A stretch of DNA of 64,000 bases from an uncultured Bacteroidota bacterium (GCA_903905065.1 CAIVEW010000050.1:62001-126000), one strand, 5' to 3'. Counted from the stretch's first letter, positions 42,452 to 52,703 are shown. The notes: generated by a model from the letters alone, not told the origin. A program made the numbers and translations.

Positions 42452-43681
42452 ATGGCTGCTTTTGATACCGGCTCCACGGGCTTTATGCTCCTCGCCACTA
42501 GTCTGGTAATGTTAATGACCCCGGGCCTCGCGTTCTTTTACGGCGGTCTTGCGGGCAAACGAAATATACTGGGTATAATGATCCAGAGTTTTGTATCCAT
42601 GGGAATTACTACCATCTTGTGGTGGGCCTTTGGCTATTCACTTTGCTTTAGTGGCAATGCCATGGGAGGCATCATAGGTGATTTCCATAAAGCCTTTATG
42701 CACGGGGTGAACCTGAATACCGCCTATTCCGGTAATCCTAAAATGCCCGAATTTGTATTCTTCGCTTACCAGATGATGTTTGCTATTATTACGCCAGCAC
42801 TGATAACCGGAGCGTTCATTAACCGGGTTACTTTCAAAGCCTATCTCATTTTCCTTATCCTTTGGCAGGTGCTGGTTTATTATCCATTTGTGCACATGGT
42901 GTGGGGCAATGGACTTCTGGCAGCCTGGGGTGTTCGTGATTTTGCCGGTGGTATTGTAGTTCATGCCACTGCTGGCTTTGCAGCCCTCGCGTCTGTGATA
43001 TATGTAGGCAAGCGCCGGGATAGGGAGTCGCCACCCAACAGCATACCGCTTATAGCTATTGGTACAGGCCTGCTGTGGTTTGGCTGGTATGGCTTTAATG
43101 CGGGCAGCGAACTGGATGTGGATGCGATTACCGGGCAAGCGTTTATTAATACAGATGTCGCAGCCTCCTTTGCCGCTATCACCTGGCTTGTCATCGAATG
43201 GAGCCTGGTGAAGAAACCAAAGTTTGTGGGCTTGCTTACCGGTGCCGTAGCCGGCCTGGCCACTATTACGCCTGCGGCAGGTTACGTATCGCTCAATTCT
43301 GCAGTAACAATTGGTATTGCGGCAGGTGGTGTTTGTTACCTTGCGGTTCACCTGAAAAATAAAATGGGCTGGGACGATGCGCTTGATGTTTGGGGCGTAC
43401 ATGGTATTGGCGGTTGCCTCGGTACAATATTACTGGGCGTTTTTGCAGCACATTCTATTAATCCCGGTACAGCAGATGGCCTTAAATATGGCGGCACAAC
43501 CTTCTTCATGCACCAGTTGATCGCAGTTGTAGGAACCTGCATTTATGCGTTTGTGTTTACTTATGTGATGCTGGCCGTTATTAATGTTGTAACCAAAGTA
43601 AAGGTGAACGAAGCAGAAGAAGTAAAAGGCCTGGATGATGCCATACATGGTGAGCAAGCCTATGATGCGGGTGTAGTTTGA
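42452..43681 (+). CDS. amtB: Ammonium transporter
   Basis: A 409-residue Amt/MEP/Rh channel with about eleven helices, importing ammonium. Motifs: PGLAFFYGGLAGKRN near the N-terminus, WGNGLLAAWGVRDFAGGIVVHATAG, and DDALDVWGVHGIGGCLGTI. The paired pore histidines lie in HATAG and VHGIGG. No glnK gene accompanies it, so PII control, if present, comes from elsewhere. Confidence 0.96.
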   Translation: MAAFDTGSTGFMLLATSLVMLMTPGLAFFYGGLAGKRNILGIMIQSFVSMGITTILWWAFGYSLCFSGNAMGGIIGDFHKAFMHGVNLNTAYSGNPKMPEFVFFAYQMMFAIITPALITGAFINRVTFKAYLIFLILWQVLVYYPFVHMVWGNGLLAAWGVRDFAGGIVVHATAGFAALASVIYVGKRRDRESPPNSIPLIAIGTGLLWFGWYGFNAGSELDVDAITGQAFINTDVAASFAAITWLVIEWSLVKKPKFVGLLTGAVAGLATITPAAGYVSLNSAVTIGIAAGGVCYLAVHLKNKMGWDDALDVWGVHGIGGCLGTILLGVFAAHSINPGTADGLKYGGTTFFMHQLIAVVGTCIYAFVFTYVMLAVINVVTKVKVNEAEEVKGLDDAIHGEQAYDAGVV

Positions 43682-43710
43682 TAACAATTTCATATTTCGT
43701 TGAATATTTT

Positions 43711-43738
43711 ATAGGGCCCGCTGCGGCCCTATATTCGT
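43711..43738 (+). terminator. Terminator of amtB
   Basis: ATAGGGCC (43711-43718) pairs with GGCCCTAT (43725-43732) around CGCTGC, followed by ATTCGTTT. Confidence 0.65.
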
Positions 43739-43904
43739 TTATATAGCTACCTAAATTAAAATCACCTTGGTATGGTTTTTATGTGGAAAAAAGAATAGGC
43801 CGCCGGCATTGTCACGAATTAATTGAGATTCAAAAGATTATTGATGTGCAAGACTAAAAATGACCGCAGCCTTCAATTTAAATGAAAAAAATTATTTCAA
43901 TAAG

Positions 43905-45641
43905 ATGGCCACAAAGAAGGAAAAAACACCGCCAAAATTAACTTTGGAGAAAACGCCCACAGGCATTGTGGGGCTTGATGAGTTGACCGGTGGCGGCATA
44001 CCACAAGGCAGGCCAACATTGGTTTGCGGAGAACCAGGATGCGGCAAAACATTGCTATCGTTAGAATTTATTGTCCGTGGTGCTACAGAATTTAACGAGC
44101 CGGGTGTGTTTATTGCATTTGAAGAAAAATCTGAGGAACTTGCCATTAATGCTGCTTCCCTTGGATTTGACCTTGGCAAACTACAAAACGACGGCTTACT
44201 GAAAATAGATCACATTTACATAGAACGCAGCGAGATCGAAGAAACCGGGGAGTATGACCTCGAGGGATTATTTATCCGGTTGGATCATGCCATTAACGTG
44301 ATTGGAGCTAAAAGGGTTGTGCTGGATACTATTGAAAATCTTTTTTCCGGCTTATCGAACCAGGCAATCCTACGTTCAGAGTTAAGACGGCTTTTTCAGT
44401 GGCTAAAAGACAAGAACGTAACAGCAATTATAACCGGTGAAAAGGGAGATGGGCTGCTCACGAGGCAGGGTCTTGAAGAATATGTGTCTGACTGCGTGAT
44501 ATTATTGGAACACCGCGTAGTTAACAAGATATCCACCCGCTTCCTTCGGATAGTTAAATATCGCGGCTCGGTGCATGGTACTAATGAGTATCCTTTTTTG
44601 ATCGATAGTGAAGGCATCTCTGTTTTGCCGGTTACCTCCCTTCTTTTAGCACACGAAGTTTCGACCGACCGCATCTCGTCGGGTATTCCGGTGCTGGATG
44701 ACATGCTGGGTGGCAAAGGTTTTTACAGAGGTAGCAGTATATTGGTGTCCGGCACAGCAGGTACTGGTAAAACCAGCATAGCTGCGTATTTTGCCGATAG
44801 TACCTGTAAGCGAAAGGAACGGTGTGTCTATTTTGCCTTTGAGGAATCGCCGCAGCAGATCATCCGTAATATGAAGTCTATAGGTGTGGATCTTGACACG
44901 CATATAAAAAAGGGATTACTGCAGTTTCACGCTTCGCGGCCTACTTTGTTCGGCCTGGAGATGCACCTGGTGAGCATTTACAAAACCATAAAGAAATTCA
45001 AGCCGCAGACCGTTATTCTTGACCCCATTACAAATCTCATCACCGTAGGTTCTGTAAGTGAAGTAAAATCTATGCTGATCAGGCTAATAGATTTTTTGCA
45101 GGCGGAGCAGATCACTGTGATGTTCACGGCGCTAACGCTCAACACTATTGTCAGCGAGCAAACCGATGAGGGGGTGTCTTCGCTTGTTGATGCGTGGTTA
45201 CTGGTGCGAGATATTGAGACAAACGGAGAACGCAACAGGGGGATGTACATTATGAAATCGCGGGGTATGAAGCATTCTAACCAGGTTAGGGAGTTTGTAA
45301 TTAGAGACTCCGGGCTTGACCTGGTAGATGTTTTCCTGGGCCCTGAAGGTGTGCTTACGGGCTCTGCACGGGAAGCAGAGCAATTGAAACTGCAGGCGGG
45401 GCATGTGTTGCGTGATTTCGCCGTGGGAAGAAAGGATAAGGAAATTCAAAGAAAGAGAACGGTGCTAGAGGCGAAAATAACCAGCCTGAAAGAGGAATTT
45501 GAATCAGTAGCAGATGAACTGAATAAATCCTATCAGGAAGAGGATTTGCGTAACAGTGTTATGGAGAAAAATCGCGCTGCGCTTACCAATATTAGAAATA
45601 ACAAGGAAGCGGCAACCGGAAAAAACAGAAAAGCAAATTGA
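43905..45641 (+). CDS. kaiC: KaiC family clock-type ATPase
   Basis: A 578-residue double RecA-like ATPase (KaiC). First domain: Walker A GEPGCGKT (Lys48) and catalytic Glu pair 73-74 (FEEKS). Second domain: Walker [10 protein letters not shown] (Lys289) and Glu pair 313-314 (FEESP). Ser425-Ser426 (VSSLVD) align with the Ser431/Thr432 phosphosites of cyanobacterial KaiC, by reading the surrounding motif. A long basic coiled tail (about 485-578) follows. An in-frame ATG at 43860 is possible, but the family N-terminus fits 43905. First gene of a five-gene operon. Confidence 0.92.
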   Translation: MATKKEKTPPKLTLEKTPTGIVGLDELTGGGIPQGRPTLVCGEPGCGKTLLSLEFIVRGATEFNEPGVFIAFEEKSEELAINAASLGFDLGKLQNDGLLKIDHIYIERSEIEETGEYDLEGLFIRLDHAINVIGAKRVVLDTIENLFSGLSNQAILRSELRRLFQWLKDKNVTAIITGEKGDGLLTRQGLEEYVSDCVILLEHRVVNKISTRFLRIVKYRGSVHGTNEYPFLIDSEGISVLPVTSLLLAHEVSTDRISSGIPVLDDMLGGKGFYRGSSILVSGTAGTGKTSIAAYFADSTCKRKERCVYFAFEESPQQIIRNMKSIGVDLDTHIKKGLLQFHASRPTLFGLEMHLVSIYKTIKKFKPQTVILDPITNLITVGSVSEVKSMLIRLIDFLQAEQITVMFTALTLNTIVSEQTDEGVSSLVDAWLLVRDIETNGERNRGMYIMKSRGMKHSNQVREFVIRDSGLDLVDVFLGPEGVLTGSAREAEQLKLQAGHVLRDFAVGRKDKEIQRKRTVLEAKITSLKEEFESVADELNKSYQEEDLRNSVMEKNRAALTNIRNNKEAATGKNRKAN

Positions 45642-45646
45642 GGATC

Positions 45647-45934
45647 ATGGAAGAACAAACTTGGGAACTCCGGCTTTATGTAGCCGGTAAAACCGCAAAA
45701 TCCGTTACTGCGCTTGCCAACCTGAAAAAATATTGTGAAGAGCATTTGAAGGGCAAGTATGTCATCGAAATAATAGACTTGCTGCTACAGCCGCAACTGG
45801 CCGAGGGGGATCAGATACTTGCCATTCCTACACTCGTTAGAAAGGTTCCCGAGCCGATCAGGAAGATCATCGGGGATCTCTCCAATGAAGAAAAAGTGTT
45901 AGTAGGATTAAACATTCGCCCGGTAAATAAATAG
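45647..45934 (+). CDS. kaiB: KaiB family protein, copy 1
   Basis: A 95-residue KaiB protein with thioredoxin-like fold ([54 protein letters not shown]). KaiB binds the first KaiC domain and, in cyanobacteria, switches fold on binding. Begins 5 nt after kaiC and ends 1 nt before the second kaiB. ATG 45647 is preferred to the ATG at 45638, which overlaps kaiC. Confidence 0.92.
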   Translation: MEEQTWELRLYVAGKTAKSVTALANLKKYCEEHLKGKYVIEIIDLLLQPQLAEGDQILAIPTLVRKVPEPIRKIIGDLSNEEKVLVGLNIRPVNK

Positions 45935-45935
45935 C

Positions 45936-46262
45936 ATGAGCAGGAAAAAAAATAGTGATGTAGAGGAAACTGAAGGCGAAAATGTGCAAGGTAAATTTGT
46001 ACTTCGTTTATTTATTACTGGCGCTTCGCCAAATTCCTCCCGTGCGATAACTAATCTGAAAAATATCTGTGAGGCAAATATTCCAGGTAGCTATTCCCTG
46101 GAGATTATCGATGTTTATCAGTCAAACGATATTGCGGAATCGGAAGGGCTCATAGCGTTACCGATGCTAGTAAAGAAATACCCGTTACCGGAGCGGCGAA
46201 TGATCGGAGATATGTCGAATACAAGAAAAGTTTTAACAGGTTTAGGCTTGGTACCTCAATGA
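45936..46262 (+). CDS. kaiB: KaiB family protein, copy 2
   Basis: A 108-residue second KaiB with a charged about 20-residue N-terminal extension (MSRKKNSDVEETEGE), then the same fold: LRLFITGASPNSSRAITNLK, YSLEIIDVYQS, ALPMLVKKYPLPERRMIGDMS. It has diverged strongly from copy 1, so the two are not a recent duplication. One nt separates it from copy 1 and 6 nt from the kinase. Confidence 0.9.
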   Translation: MSRKKNSDVEETEGENVQGKFVLRLFITGASPNSSRAITNLKNICEANIPGSYSLEIIDVYQSNDIAESEGLIALPMLVKKYPLPERRMIGDMSNTRKVLTGLGLVPQ

Positions 46263-46268
46263 TGACGG

Positions 46269-47555
46269 ATGGAAGCAACGGCGCGGACATATGAAGAGTT
46301 ACTGACACAAGTTACAGAGCTGCAGTGGCAACTGGAAGAGGCTAATGATACTATTGAAGCCATACGAACAGGCCAGGTAGATGCCCTTGTGTTGGAAAGT
46401 GAGAACGGGCACCAGTTATATACACTAAAAAGTGCGGATCAGACTTACCGTGTATTCATCGAAAAGATGAACGAAGGCGCGGTTACGCTGAATAAGGATG
46501 GCATCATTCTATATTGCAATTCACAGTTTGCAACATTGGTTAATACTTCCCGTTCCAGTGTGGTGGGCGCGCCATTCGATCACTTTATTTCATTGGGATA
46601 TAAAAACCAATTTAAGCTTTTAATGGAGCGGGGTTGGAAAGAGGACTGTAAAGGCGAGGTCGTTTTGAAGGCCAGAAAGCATCCCGTTGTACGGCTGTCA
46701 TTAACCACCCTGGAACTTGACGAAGGCTTTTCGTTGAGTATAATTGTCACTGATCTCACTGCGGAAAAAGACGCACAGAAAGATCTTAAGAACAAGAACG
46801 AAGAATTAGAAAGAATCAACCACGCGTTAGAAACAAGTAATAATGATTTGCTTCAATTTGCCTCAGTGGCATCTCACGACCTGCAGGAGCCGTTAAGGAA
46901 AATAGCCGTCTTTTCGGGCCTGCTGAAGGACAGAGATACAAATAATTTATCGGAAAATGCGCAGGTGTTCATTGATAAAATACTTTCGTCGGCCGAACGG
47001 ATGAAGCAATTAATAATCGATGTGCTCAACTATTCCCGGCTCTCCGCCAACGATCAAAAGCCGGAACACGTGGAGCTGACGGAAATAGTAAAGGACTGGA
47101 TGACCGATTATGAGATCCTGATCCGCGAAAAGAGGGCGAAAATTTATTTTGATCAGCTTCCTGTTATTGAAGCGAATAAGGGGCAGGTAAGACAGGTTTT
47201 TCAGAATATTTTGAGTAATTCTTTAAAATTCAGTAAAAACTATGTGCCGCCTGTGATCACTATCACCGCTACAAGGATAAAAGATAAGAATTTTGATGCG
47301 GCCCCAGGCAACAATGGGAAATATTTTCGCATCAGCATAAAAGACAATGGGATAGGCTTTGACCAGAAATACGTGGCCAATGTTTTCTCATTGTTTGAGC
47401 GACTAAATACCAAGGATAAGTATGAAGGGACAGGGATAGGGTTAGCTGTGGCGAAGAAGATCGTTGAAAAACACAACGGCCTTATTACCGCTCGAAGTAC
47501 TGCGGGAGTTGGGTCGGAGTTTATTATTTTGCTGCCGGTAGCGCAGTTTTATTGA
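46269..47555 (+). CDS. PAS-histidine kinase of the Kai operon
   Basis: A 428-residue soluble histidine kinase. A short coiled N-terminus (about 1-50) and a PAS domain (about 55-165) are followed by a coiled linker, HisKA with His203 in VASHDLQEPLRK, and HATPase with NILSNSLKFS, DNGIGFD and GTGIGLAV. It lacks the KaiB-like domain by which cyanobacterial SasA docks to KaiC; instead separate KaiB proteins are encoded upstream. It probably reads KaiC or KaiB state and phosphorylates the receiver encoded 13 nt downstream. Confidence 0.9.
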   Translation: MEATARTYEELLTQVTELQWQLEEANDTIEAIRTGQVDALVLESENGHQLYTLKSADQTYRVFIEKMNEGAVTLNKDGIILYCNSQFATLVNTSRSSVVGAPFDHFISLGYKNQFKLLMERGWKEDCKGEVVLKARKHPVVRLSLTTLELDEGFSLSIIVTDLTAEKDAQKDLKNKNEELERINHALETSNNDLLQFASVASHDLQEPLRKIAVFSGLLKDRDTNNLSENAQVFIDKILSSAERMKQLIIDVLNYSRLSANDQKPEHVELTEIVKDWMTDYEILIREKRAKIYFDQLPVIEANKGQVRQVFQNILSNSLKFSKNYVPPVITITATRIKDKNFDAAPGNNGKYFRISIKDNGIGFDQKYVANVFSLFERLNTKDKYEGTGIGLAVAKKIVEKHNGLITARSTAGVGSEFIILLPVAQFY

Positions 47556-47568
47556 AATTGGCCTGGAT

Positions 47569-47976
47569 ATGGTGAAAAAGAAAGTTTTGCTTGCAGAAGA
47601 TGATGGTGACGATAATTTCTTTTTTGTGTACTTCCTGGAAGAGCGTGTGGATATATCCATTCTAAACTGCGTAGAAAATGGCCTTGAGGTAATACAGTTT
47701 CTGGACGCTCTTGCAAATAATGAGGATTTGCCGGATTTTATTTTATTGGATCAGAACATGCCGAAAATGAACGGTCTCGAAACTTTGAAGTATTTGAAAG
47801 GCAACGCTCGGTATGCAAGCATCCCTGTTTTTGTGTACTCAACTTATGCTGATCAGAATCTTGCAGAAAAATGCGGGTTATTCGGCGCGGCGCTGGTTCA
47901 TCAGAAGCCAACTGATAAAGAAGGTTATAACAAGATGATAGATGCCTGCATTGAAATGATCGATAACATCGCGTAA
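47569..47976 (+). CDS. Single-domain response regulator of the Kai operon
   Basis: A 135-residue receiver without an output domain. Acidic pocket EDDGDD (residues 10-15), phospho-acceptor Asp61 in LLDQNMPKMNG, Ser/Thr switch in FVYSTYAD and Lys in HQKPTDKEG. It belongs to the Rcp1-like family that usually pairs with phytochrome-like kinases. Output must be through protein binding or phosphotransfer. Last gene of the Kai operon. Confidence 0.9.
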   Translation: MVKKKVLLAEDDGDDNFFFVYFLEERVDISILNCVENGLEVIQFLDALANNEDLPDFILLDQNMPKMNGLETLKYLKGNARYASIPVFVYSTYADQNLAEKCGLFGAALVHQKPTDKEGYNKMIDACIEMIDNIA

Positions 47977-48037
47977 CTACTTAGCGGCAAAAAGAAATTA
48001 TATTTTCCTGCTTTCCGATATCGGAGGTTAAACTTTC

Positions 48038-48045
48038 TATTTTTG
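48038..48045 (+). promoter_or_regulatory. -7 promoter element of the MFS gene
   Basis: TATTTTTG matches TAnnTTTG, 31 nt upstream of ATG 48077, so the transporter is probably not in the Kai transcript. Confidence 0.5.
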
Positions 48046-48076
48046 TCCGGCGGCCATGGCCAAAGAATAGTTGCTG

Positions 48077-49291
48077 ATGATAACACGTGTTACCAACTTA
48101 TATAGAAGTGCTTACAGGGGGTTGTCTCCTGCTACATGGTGGCTTTCGCTTGTGATGCTCATAAACAGGGCCGGTACAATGGTTGTACCGTTCATGACGT
48201 TGTATCTCACAGAATCTAAACATTATGCAATAGGCAAGGCAGGGTTCGTGATGTCGGTCTTTGGCGCCGGTGCCATTTGTGGCGGCATGTTGGGGGGAAA
48301 ACTCACCGACAAGTTTGGGTTTTACAATGTACAGTTGGGCGCATTGACCTGCGGTGGTATTATGTTCGTTTTCCTGGGGCAGTTAGACAGTTATCTGGCT
48401 ATCTGCACCTGTGTATTTTTATTGGCAACACTTAATGATTCGTTTCGTCCAGCCAATGCTACGGCCATCGCTCAATATAGCAAGGAGGAAAACCGTACCC
48501 GCTCCTATTCGCTAAACCGGCTGTCGATAAATCTAGGGTGGGCAGTGGGTGGAGCTGTCGGTGGTTTCATTGCGTCGAGAAATTACCATTTGCTCTTCTG
48601 GATAGACGGCCTCACTAATATAGGTGCAGCTATATTACTTCGCGTGGTGTTGCATCCATCGCGGAATAAGCAGACGCCATCGCATAAAGACCGTCCGAAA
48701 ATGGAAAAAAAGCGTTCTGCATTTTCAGACAGACTCTACTTTGTTTTTATTGTGCTTACTATATTGTTTGGTTTTTGTTTCTTCCAGCTTTTTGCGACCA
48801 TTCCAGTATTTTTCAAACAGAAGTTACTACTAACTCCATTCTTCATCGGCTGCATCATGGCGCTGAATGGGCTCATCATAGCGTTATTTGAAATGGCAAT
48901 TGTTTTTACACTGGAGCCGAGGCGGAAAAACATGCGGTACATCATTATGGGAACATTGCTTATAGGGCTTTCATTTGTTGTATTCAACATTGTGCCGGGT
49001 ACTAAATGGCTGGCGATATTATCCACCTTCATAGTTACCGCCGGGGAAATGCTCTCCATGCCTTTCATGAACTCTTTTTGGATAAACCGAACGGACCATA
49101 ACAACCGAGGGCAGTATGCGGGTCTCTATACTGCCGCATGGTCTATAGCGCAAGTGCTGGGGCCTTTTGCCGGTTCCCAGATCGCTGAGCGTTTCGGCTT
49201 TGTTGCTCTTTGGTGGACAATAGGTTTGATCAGTTTGATTGGTGCTGCGGGTTTTAAGTGGTTACAGGTTCGGGAGGCCAAGACTGCCTGA
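48077..49291 (+). CDS. MFS transporter
   Basis: A 404-residue transporter with about twelve hydrophobic helices and the MFS motif GGKLTDKFGFYNVQ between helices 2 and 3 (near residue 75). It resembles multidrug or sugar-efflux MFS proteins (MdtH/YdhL-like), but the substrate cannot be told. ATG 48077 is used; a TTG at 48071 is in frame. It follows the Kai operon by 100 nt with its own promoter box. Confidence 0.9.
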   Translation: MITRVTNLYRSAYRGLSPATWWLSLVMLINRAGTMVVPFMTLYLTESKHYAIGKAGFVMSVFGAGAICGGMLGGKLTDKFGFYNVQLGALTCGGIMFVFLGQLDSYLAICTCVFLLATLNDSFRPANATAIAQYSKEENRTRSYSLNRLSINLGWAVGGAVGGFIASRNYHLLFWIDGLTNIGAAILLRVVLHPSRNKQTPSHKDRPKMEKKRSAFSDRLYFVFIVLTILFGFCFFQLFATIPVFFKQKLLLTPFFIGCIMALNGLIIALFEMAIVFTLEPRRKNMRYIIMGTLLIGLSFVVFNIVPGTKWLAILSTFIVTAGEMLSMPFMNSFWINRTDHNNRGQYAGLYTAAWSIAQVLGPFAGSQIAERFGFVALWWTIGLISLIGAAGFKWLQVREAKTA

Positions 49292-49434
49292 TCAAACATT
49301 GCAATCGAAGGCGATTGCCTTGACGGTATGCCTAATAGGGATCAGCAGGTGGATTTTTTTTGAGATTTCTCGGTATATTAGCGGGCCTTTGATCGCACAG
49401 GAAGCAGAGCTTTAGTGTTCCTCAAAATTTCAAT

Positions 49435-50949
49435 ATGCCTCATAAACCTGGTTTTAAGTTGTTCGCCGTTTGGGATAAGATCATAGCGCTTTTTTTTGCT
49501 GCAACTCTGGTCGTACTTAATGTTCTCCGCATTGTTAATATATCTATTACCTGCGATGAAAATGGGTATGGATGGAATGGCAGACTGGATAGCTACCGGG
49601 AGCTGTGGGAAGACAAATTCGGAAGTGCAAATAACCATATTTTACATTCACTTTTAAGGAAATTTTTTGTTGATAATTTCGGGAACACACTTTTTACTTT
49701 AAGGCTCGACAGCCTGCTTGCCCAGGTGTCGTTTCTTATTTTTTCTTACCTGATATGCAGATTGATATTTAAGAACAGATGGTGGCAGCTCGGGGGCTAC
49801 ATCGTTCTCAATCTTGTAAGTCCGTTGATATTTGAATTCTGGGGGCTGAGCCGCGGTTATGGGCTTGCTTTGAGTTTTATGACGCTTAGTATCTTTTTTC
49901 TGTTGAAGTATAGTACTGATAAGAAAGCCGCTTTTCTGAGCTGGTCTTTTTTTTGTGCGATCTTGTCGGTGTACAGCAATTTTGGGTACATAAATTATTA
50001 CGTTACCCTTTGCATTGTCGTTTTACTCCTGTTCCTGTTGTTCCCAGATAATAAACAGAAAGTGCGCTTCGTACAGGAATTATTGATAGTACTTGTTTCA
50101 TCCGGAGTTCTGGCGCTACTAATTGTTGGGCCACTACAATATGTTTACCATAATGGAGAACTGGCATTCATGGGCAATGCCGGATTCTTGCAGGATACGG
50201 TGAGGTCTTTAGTGACATGGGGCCTGGCACTACCTGGCCCTGCTCGCGAGAAAGAGGTAAACGTTATTGTCTTGTCTGTCGTTGCATTGACTTTTTTTTT
50301 CGGGGTTTTTTGGTGCTACGTGTACTTGAAAAAATATCGTCACAAATCAGCAGCCGACCAGCGAATCGTTTATGGAGTGACGTTTTTTGCATTACTTATC
50401 CTGCCGGTGATACTACTTATTGGGCAACACCTTCTTTTCAACATCAATTATCTTACGGACAGGGCCGCGTTATTTTTTATAATACTGTTTACGCTGAATA
50501 TTAGTTACATACTTTATCACATTAGTAGTATGGCTAAAGTGCCTGCGGTTGCAGCGTTTTTGAGTATCTTTTTGCTAACTGGGTACAATTATTGTTCGTG
50601 GGCAAACATAAATACTACTATACTTTGGTATTTCAACGCTGGCGACCTGGCTGTGCTGAGAAGAATGAGTAACGCTACAAAAGGCAGAAACGAGAAACTG
50701 AAAGTGGGCATTTCGTGGTATTCAGAAACTGCATTCATCTATGATATAAAATATTACTTTCCCGATAAGTTTTATCCGGCTGTTGTCATTTCTCATCTAC
50801 CGAAGGTTGACAGTTCTTTCGATTATTTCTATGTGGATCTAGAGGATCTTCAGAAGGTGCCCGGATGTTATGAACGCGATACAAGTTGTATTGGCGGCGG
50901 TTATGTGTTACTGAAACGAATAGCAAATTTACCCGCGGCTACCAAATAA
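49435..50949 (+). CDS. Multi-spanning membrane protein, GT-C glycosyltransferase-like
   Basis: A 504-residue protein with about ten membrane helices and a C-terminal soluble domain (about 410-500). An acidic pair after the first helix (ITCDENGYGW) and an ANNHILHSLL motif recall GT-C (family 39/83-like) mannosyltransferases that use lipid-linked sugars in the periplasm. No exact family recognised; the assignment is by topology and the acidic motif. The 3' end overlaps the convergent YggS gene by 21 nt. Confidence 0.65.
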   Translation: MPHKPGFKLFAVWDKIIALFFAATLVVLNVLRIVNISITCDENGYGWNGRLDSYRELWEDKFGSANNHILHSLLRKFFVDNFGNTLFTLRLDSLLAQVSFLIFSYLICRLIFKNRWWQLGGYIVLNLVSPLIFEFWGLSRGYGLALSFMTLSIFFLLKYSTDKKAAFLSWSFFCAILSVYSNFGYINYYVTLCIVVLLLFLLFPDNKQKVRFVQELLIVLVSSGVLALLIVGPLQYVYHNGELAFMGNAGFLQDTVRSLVTWGLALPGPAREKEVNVIVLSVVALTFFFGVFWCYVYLKKYRHKSAADQRIVYGVTFFALLILPVILLIGQHLLFNINYLTDRAALFFIILFTLNISYILYHISSMAKVPAVAAFLSIFLLTGYNYCSWANINTTILWYFNAGDLAVLRRMSNATKGRNEKLKVGISWYSETAFIYDIKYYFPDKFYPAVVISHLPKVDSSFDYFYVDLEDLQKVPGCYERDTSCIGGGYVLLKRIANLPAATK

Positions 50950-51600
50950 CATTCTCCCGATGCGAACCAATGTGCTGCCTTCCTCAATAGCTAATTGATA
51001 GTCGGCGCTCATGCCCATGGAGCAAATAGCGAACTGCGGCTGCCCGAGGAAGGAGGTGCCTGCAAGTAGATTGAAAAAATTCCGCATCCTAATAAATTCC
51101 GCACGTACTTTTTCCTGATCATCGGTAAATGTGGACATGCCCATGAGGCCGCATATGCGCACATTTTTCAACGATTCCTTTTGGGCTTCGTAATAATCCA
51201 GCAGGGATAGAATCTCCTTTTCATCCATGCCGAATTTTGTCTCTTCATCGGCAATGTGCAGTTGCAGCAGAACATCTATCGTCCGGTTATTTTTTAGCGC
51301 CTGTTTGTTGATCTCTACCAGTAGCTTGAAGCTGTCCACTGCGTGAATGAGATACACAAACGAGGCTATTTCTTTTACCTTATTGCTTTGTAAATGGCCG
51401 ATATAGTGCCAGCGGATATCTTGCGGTAAAACCGCCTGTTTCTCCACTAATTCCTGGACATAGTTCTCCCCAAAATGTCTTTGCCCCAAATCGTAGAGTT
51501 CCTTTATATCACTGGCTGGTTTTTTTTTGGATACCGCCACCAGGGTTACACCTTTACCAGCTAGTTCTTCGTGCAATTTTTCCCACGCTTGTTTATTCAT
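50929..51600 (-). CDS. YggS family PLP-binding protein
   Basis: A 223-residue PLP homeostasis protein (PLPBP/YggS). The PLP Lys lies in VAVSKKKPAS, and family blocks GQRHFGENYVQEL, WHYIGHLQSNK, FGMDEKE and CSMGMSADYQLAIEEGSTLVRIG are intact. It controls free PLP and amino-acid metabolism. Convergent overlap of 21 nt with the preceding plus-strand gene. Confidence 0.93.
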   Translation of the reverse strand: MNKQAWEKLHEELAGKGVTLVAVSKKKPASDIKELYDLGQRHFGENYVQELVEKQAVLPQDIRWHYIGHLQSNKVKEIASFVYLIHAVDSFKLLVEINKQALKNNRTIDVLLQLHIADEETKFGMDEKEILSLLDYYEAQKESLKNVRICGLMGMSTFTDDQEKVRAEFIRMRNFFNLLAGTSFLGQPQFAICSMGMSADYQLAIEEGSTLVRIGRMLFGSRG

Positions 51601-51692
51601 TGAGGCAGAACTATATTTTTATATTAAGTGTCTTCTCGAGATGAAGCCATTATTTCTCTGAGCAGCGAAATGCCGACTGTAACTGCCAGCCT

Positions 51693-52511
51693 CTAATATT
51701 GCTCCTTCTCGTTCGGGAAATCCCTGCTCTTAATGTCCTTTATATATTGCTTTGTAGCGCCGGATATTTCCTCATAAAGATTCAAATACCGACGAAGGAA
51801 GCGCGGAGAGAAATTTTTTGTAATGCCCAGCATATCATGCATTACCAGCACCTGCCCGTCTACACCACCGCCGGCACCTATGCCTATGACGGGTATTTTC
51901 AGCAGAGCAGACACTTCGGCGCCAAGTGCAGCCGGTATCTTTTCCAGCACAACAGAAAAACAACCGGCCTCTTGCAGCAATCGTGCATTTTTGAGCAACG
52001 TTTCTGCTTCTTCTTCTTCTTTCGCCCTTACCGTATAAGTGCCGAATTTATAAATAGATTGCGGAGTAAGCCCGAGATGCCCCATCACCGGTACACCTGC
52101 CCCAACTATGCGCTTGATAGACTCGCACACTTCTTCGCCACCTTCCAGTTTAATGCCATGCGCCCCTGCTTCCTTCATGATACGTATGGCGGAGTGTAGC
52201 GCCTCTTTGCTGTTGCCCTGGTATGAACCGAATGGCAGATCCACGATCACCAGGCAGCGCTGGCAGGCACGCACCACACTTTGGGCATGGTATATCATCT
52301 GGTCAAGCGTGATGGGCAGGGTAGTCTCATGCCCCGCCATAACGTTGGAGGCCGAATCACCTACCAGTATCACATCAATACCCGCGTCGTCAAAAATGCG
52401 GGCCATAGAAAAGTCGTATGCCGTGAGCATGCTGATCTTTTCGCCATGCAGTTTCATTGATTGCAGCGTGTGTGTAGTAACGCGCTTTATTTCTCCCTGT
52501 GCTGTTGACAT
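51693..52511 (-). CDS. panB: 3-methyl-2-oxobutanoate hydroxymethyltransferase
   Basis: A 272-residue ketopantoate synthase: it adds a hydroxymethyl group from methylene-tetrahydrofolate to 2-oxoisovalerate for pantothenate and CoA synthesis. Family blocks: [59 protein letters not shown] and [22 protein letters not shown]. Length is standard. A 20-bp perfect palindrome lies just upstream of the start. Confidence 0.96.
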   Translation of the reverse strand: MSTAQGEIKRVTTHTLQSMKLHGEKISMLTAYDFSMARIFDDAGIDVILVGDSASNVMAGHETTLPITLDQMIYHAQSVVRACQRCLVIVDLPFGSYQGNSKEALHSAIRIMKEAGAHGIKLEGGEEVCESIKRIVGAGVPVMGHLGLTPQSIYKFGTYTVRAKEEEEAETLLKNARLLQEAGCFSVVLEKIPAALGAEVSALLKIPVIGIGAGGGVDGQVLVMHDMLGITKNFSPRFLRRYLNLYEEISGATKQYIKDIKSRDFPNEKEQY

Positions 52512-52533
52512 AAATAAATTCCAATCCCCCTAA

Positions 52534-52553
52534 CCTGCCTGCCGGCAGGCAGG
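52534..52553. repeat. 20-bp perfect palindrome upstream of panB
   Basis: CCTGCCTGCC and its exact reverse complement abut to form a 20-bp palindrome, 22 nt upstream of the panB start. A half-site of it occurs at 62506-62517. Confidence 0.65.
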
Positions 52554-52703
52554 AGTGGCTTTCCATGTTACTCAAATATGGTAAGCCTCTTGTGAGGGGA
52601 TTTTTTTATTGAAATGTAAAAGTAGTATTAGAATTTGAGTTTTGAGCTATGCCGGGATAAGAGTAGTCTATAGCCAATGCGAATTCTTATCAAGTATAAC
52701 GGG

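Noticed and set aside
42638-43402. A 254-codon open frame opposite amtB
   Set aside because: Antisense of a conserved transporter, with no domain or promoter box of its own.
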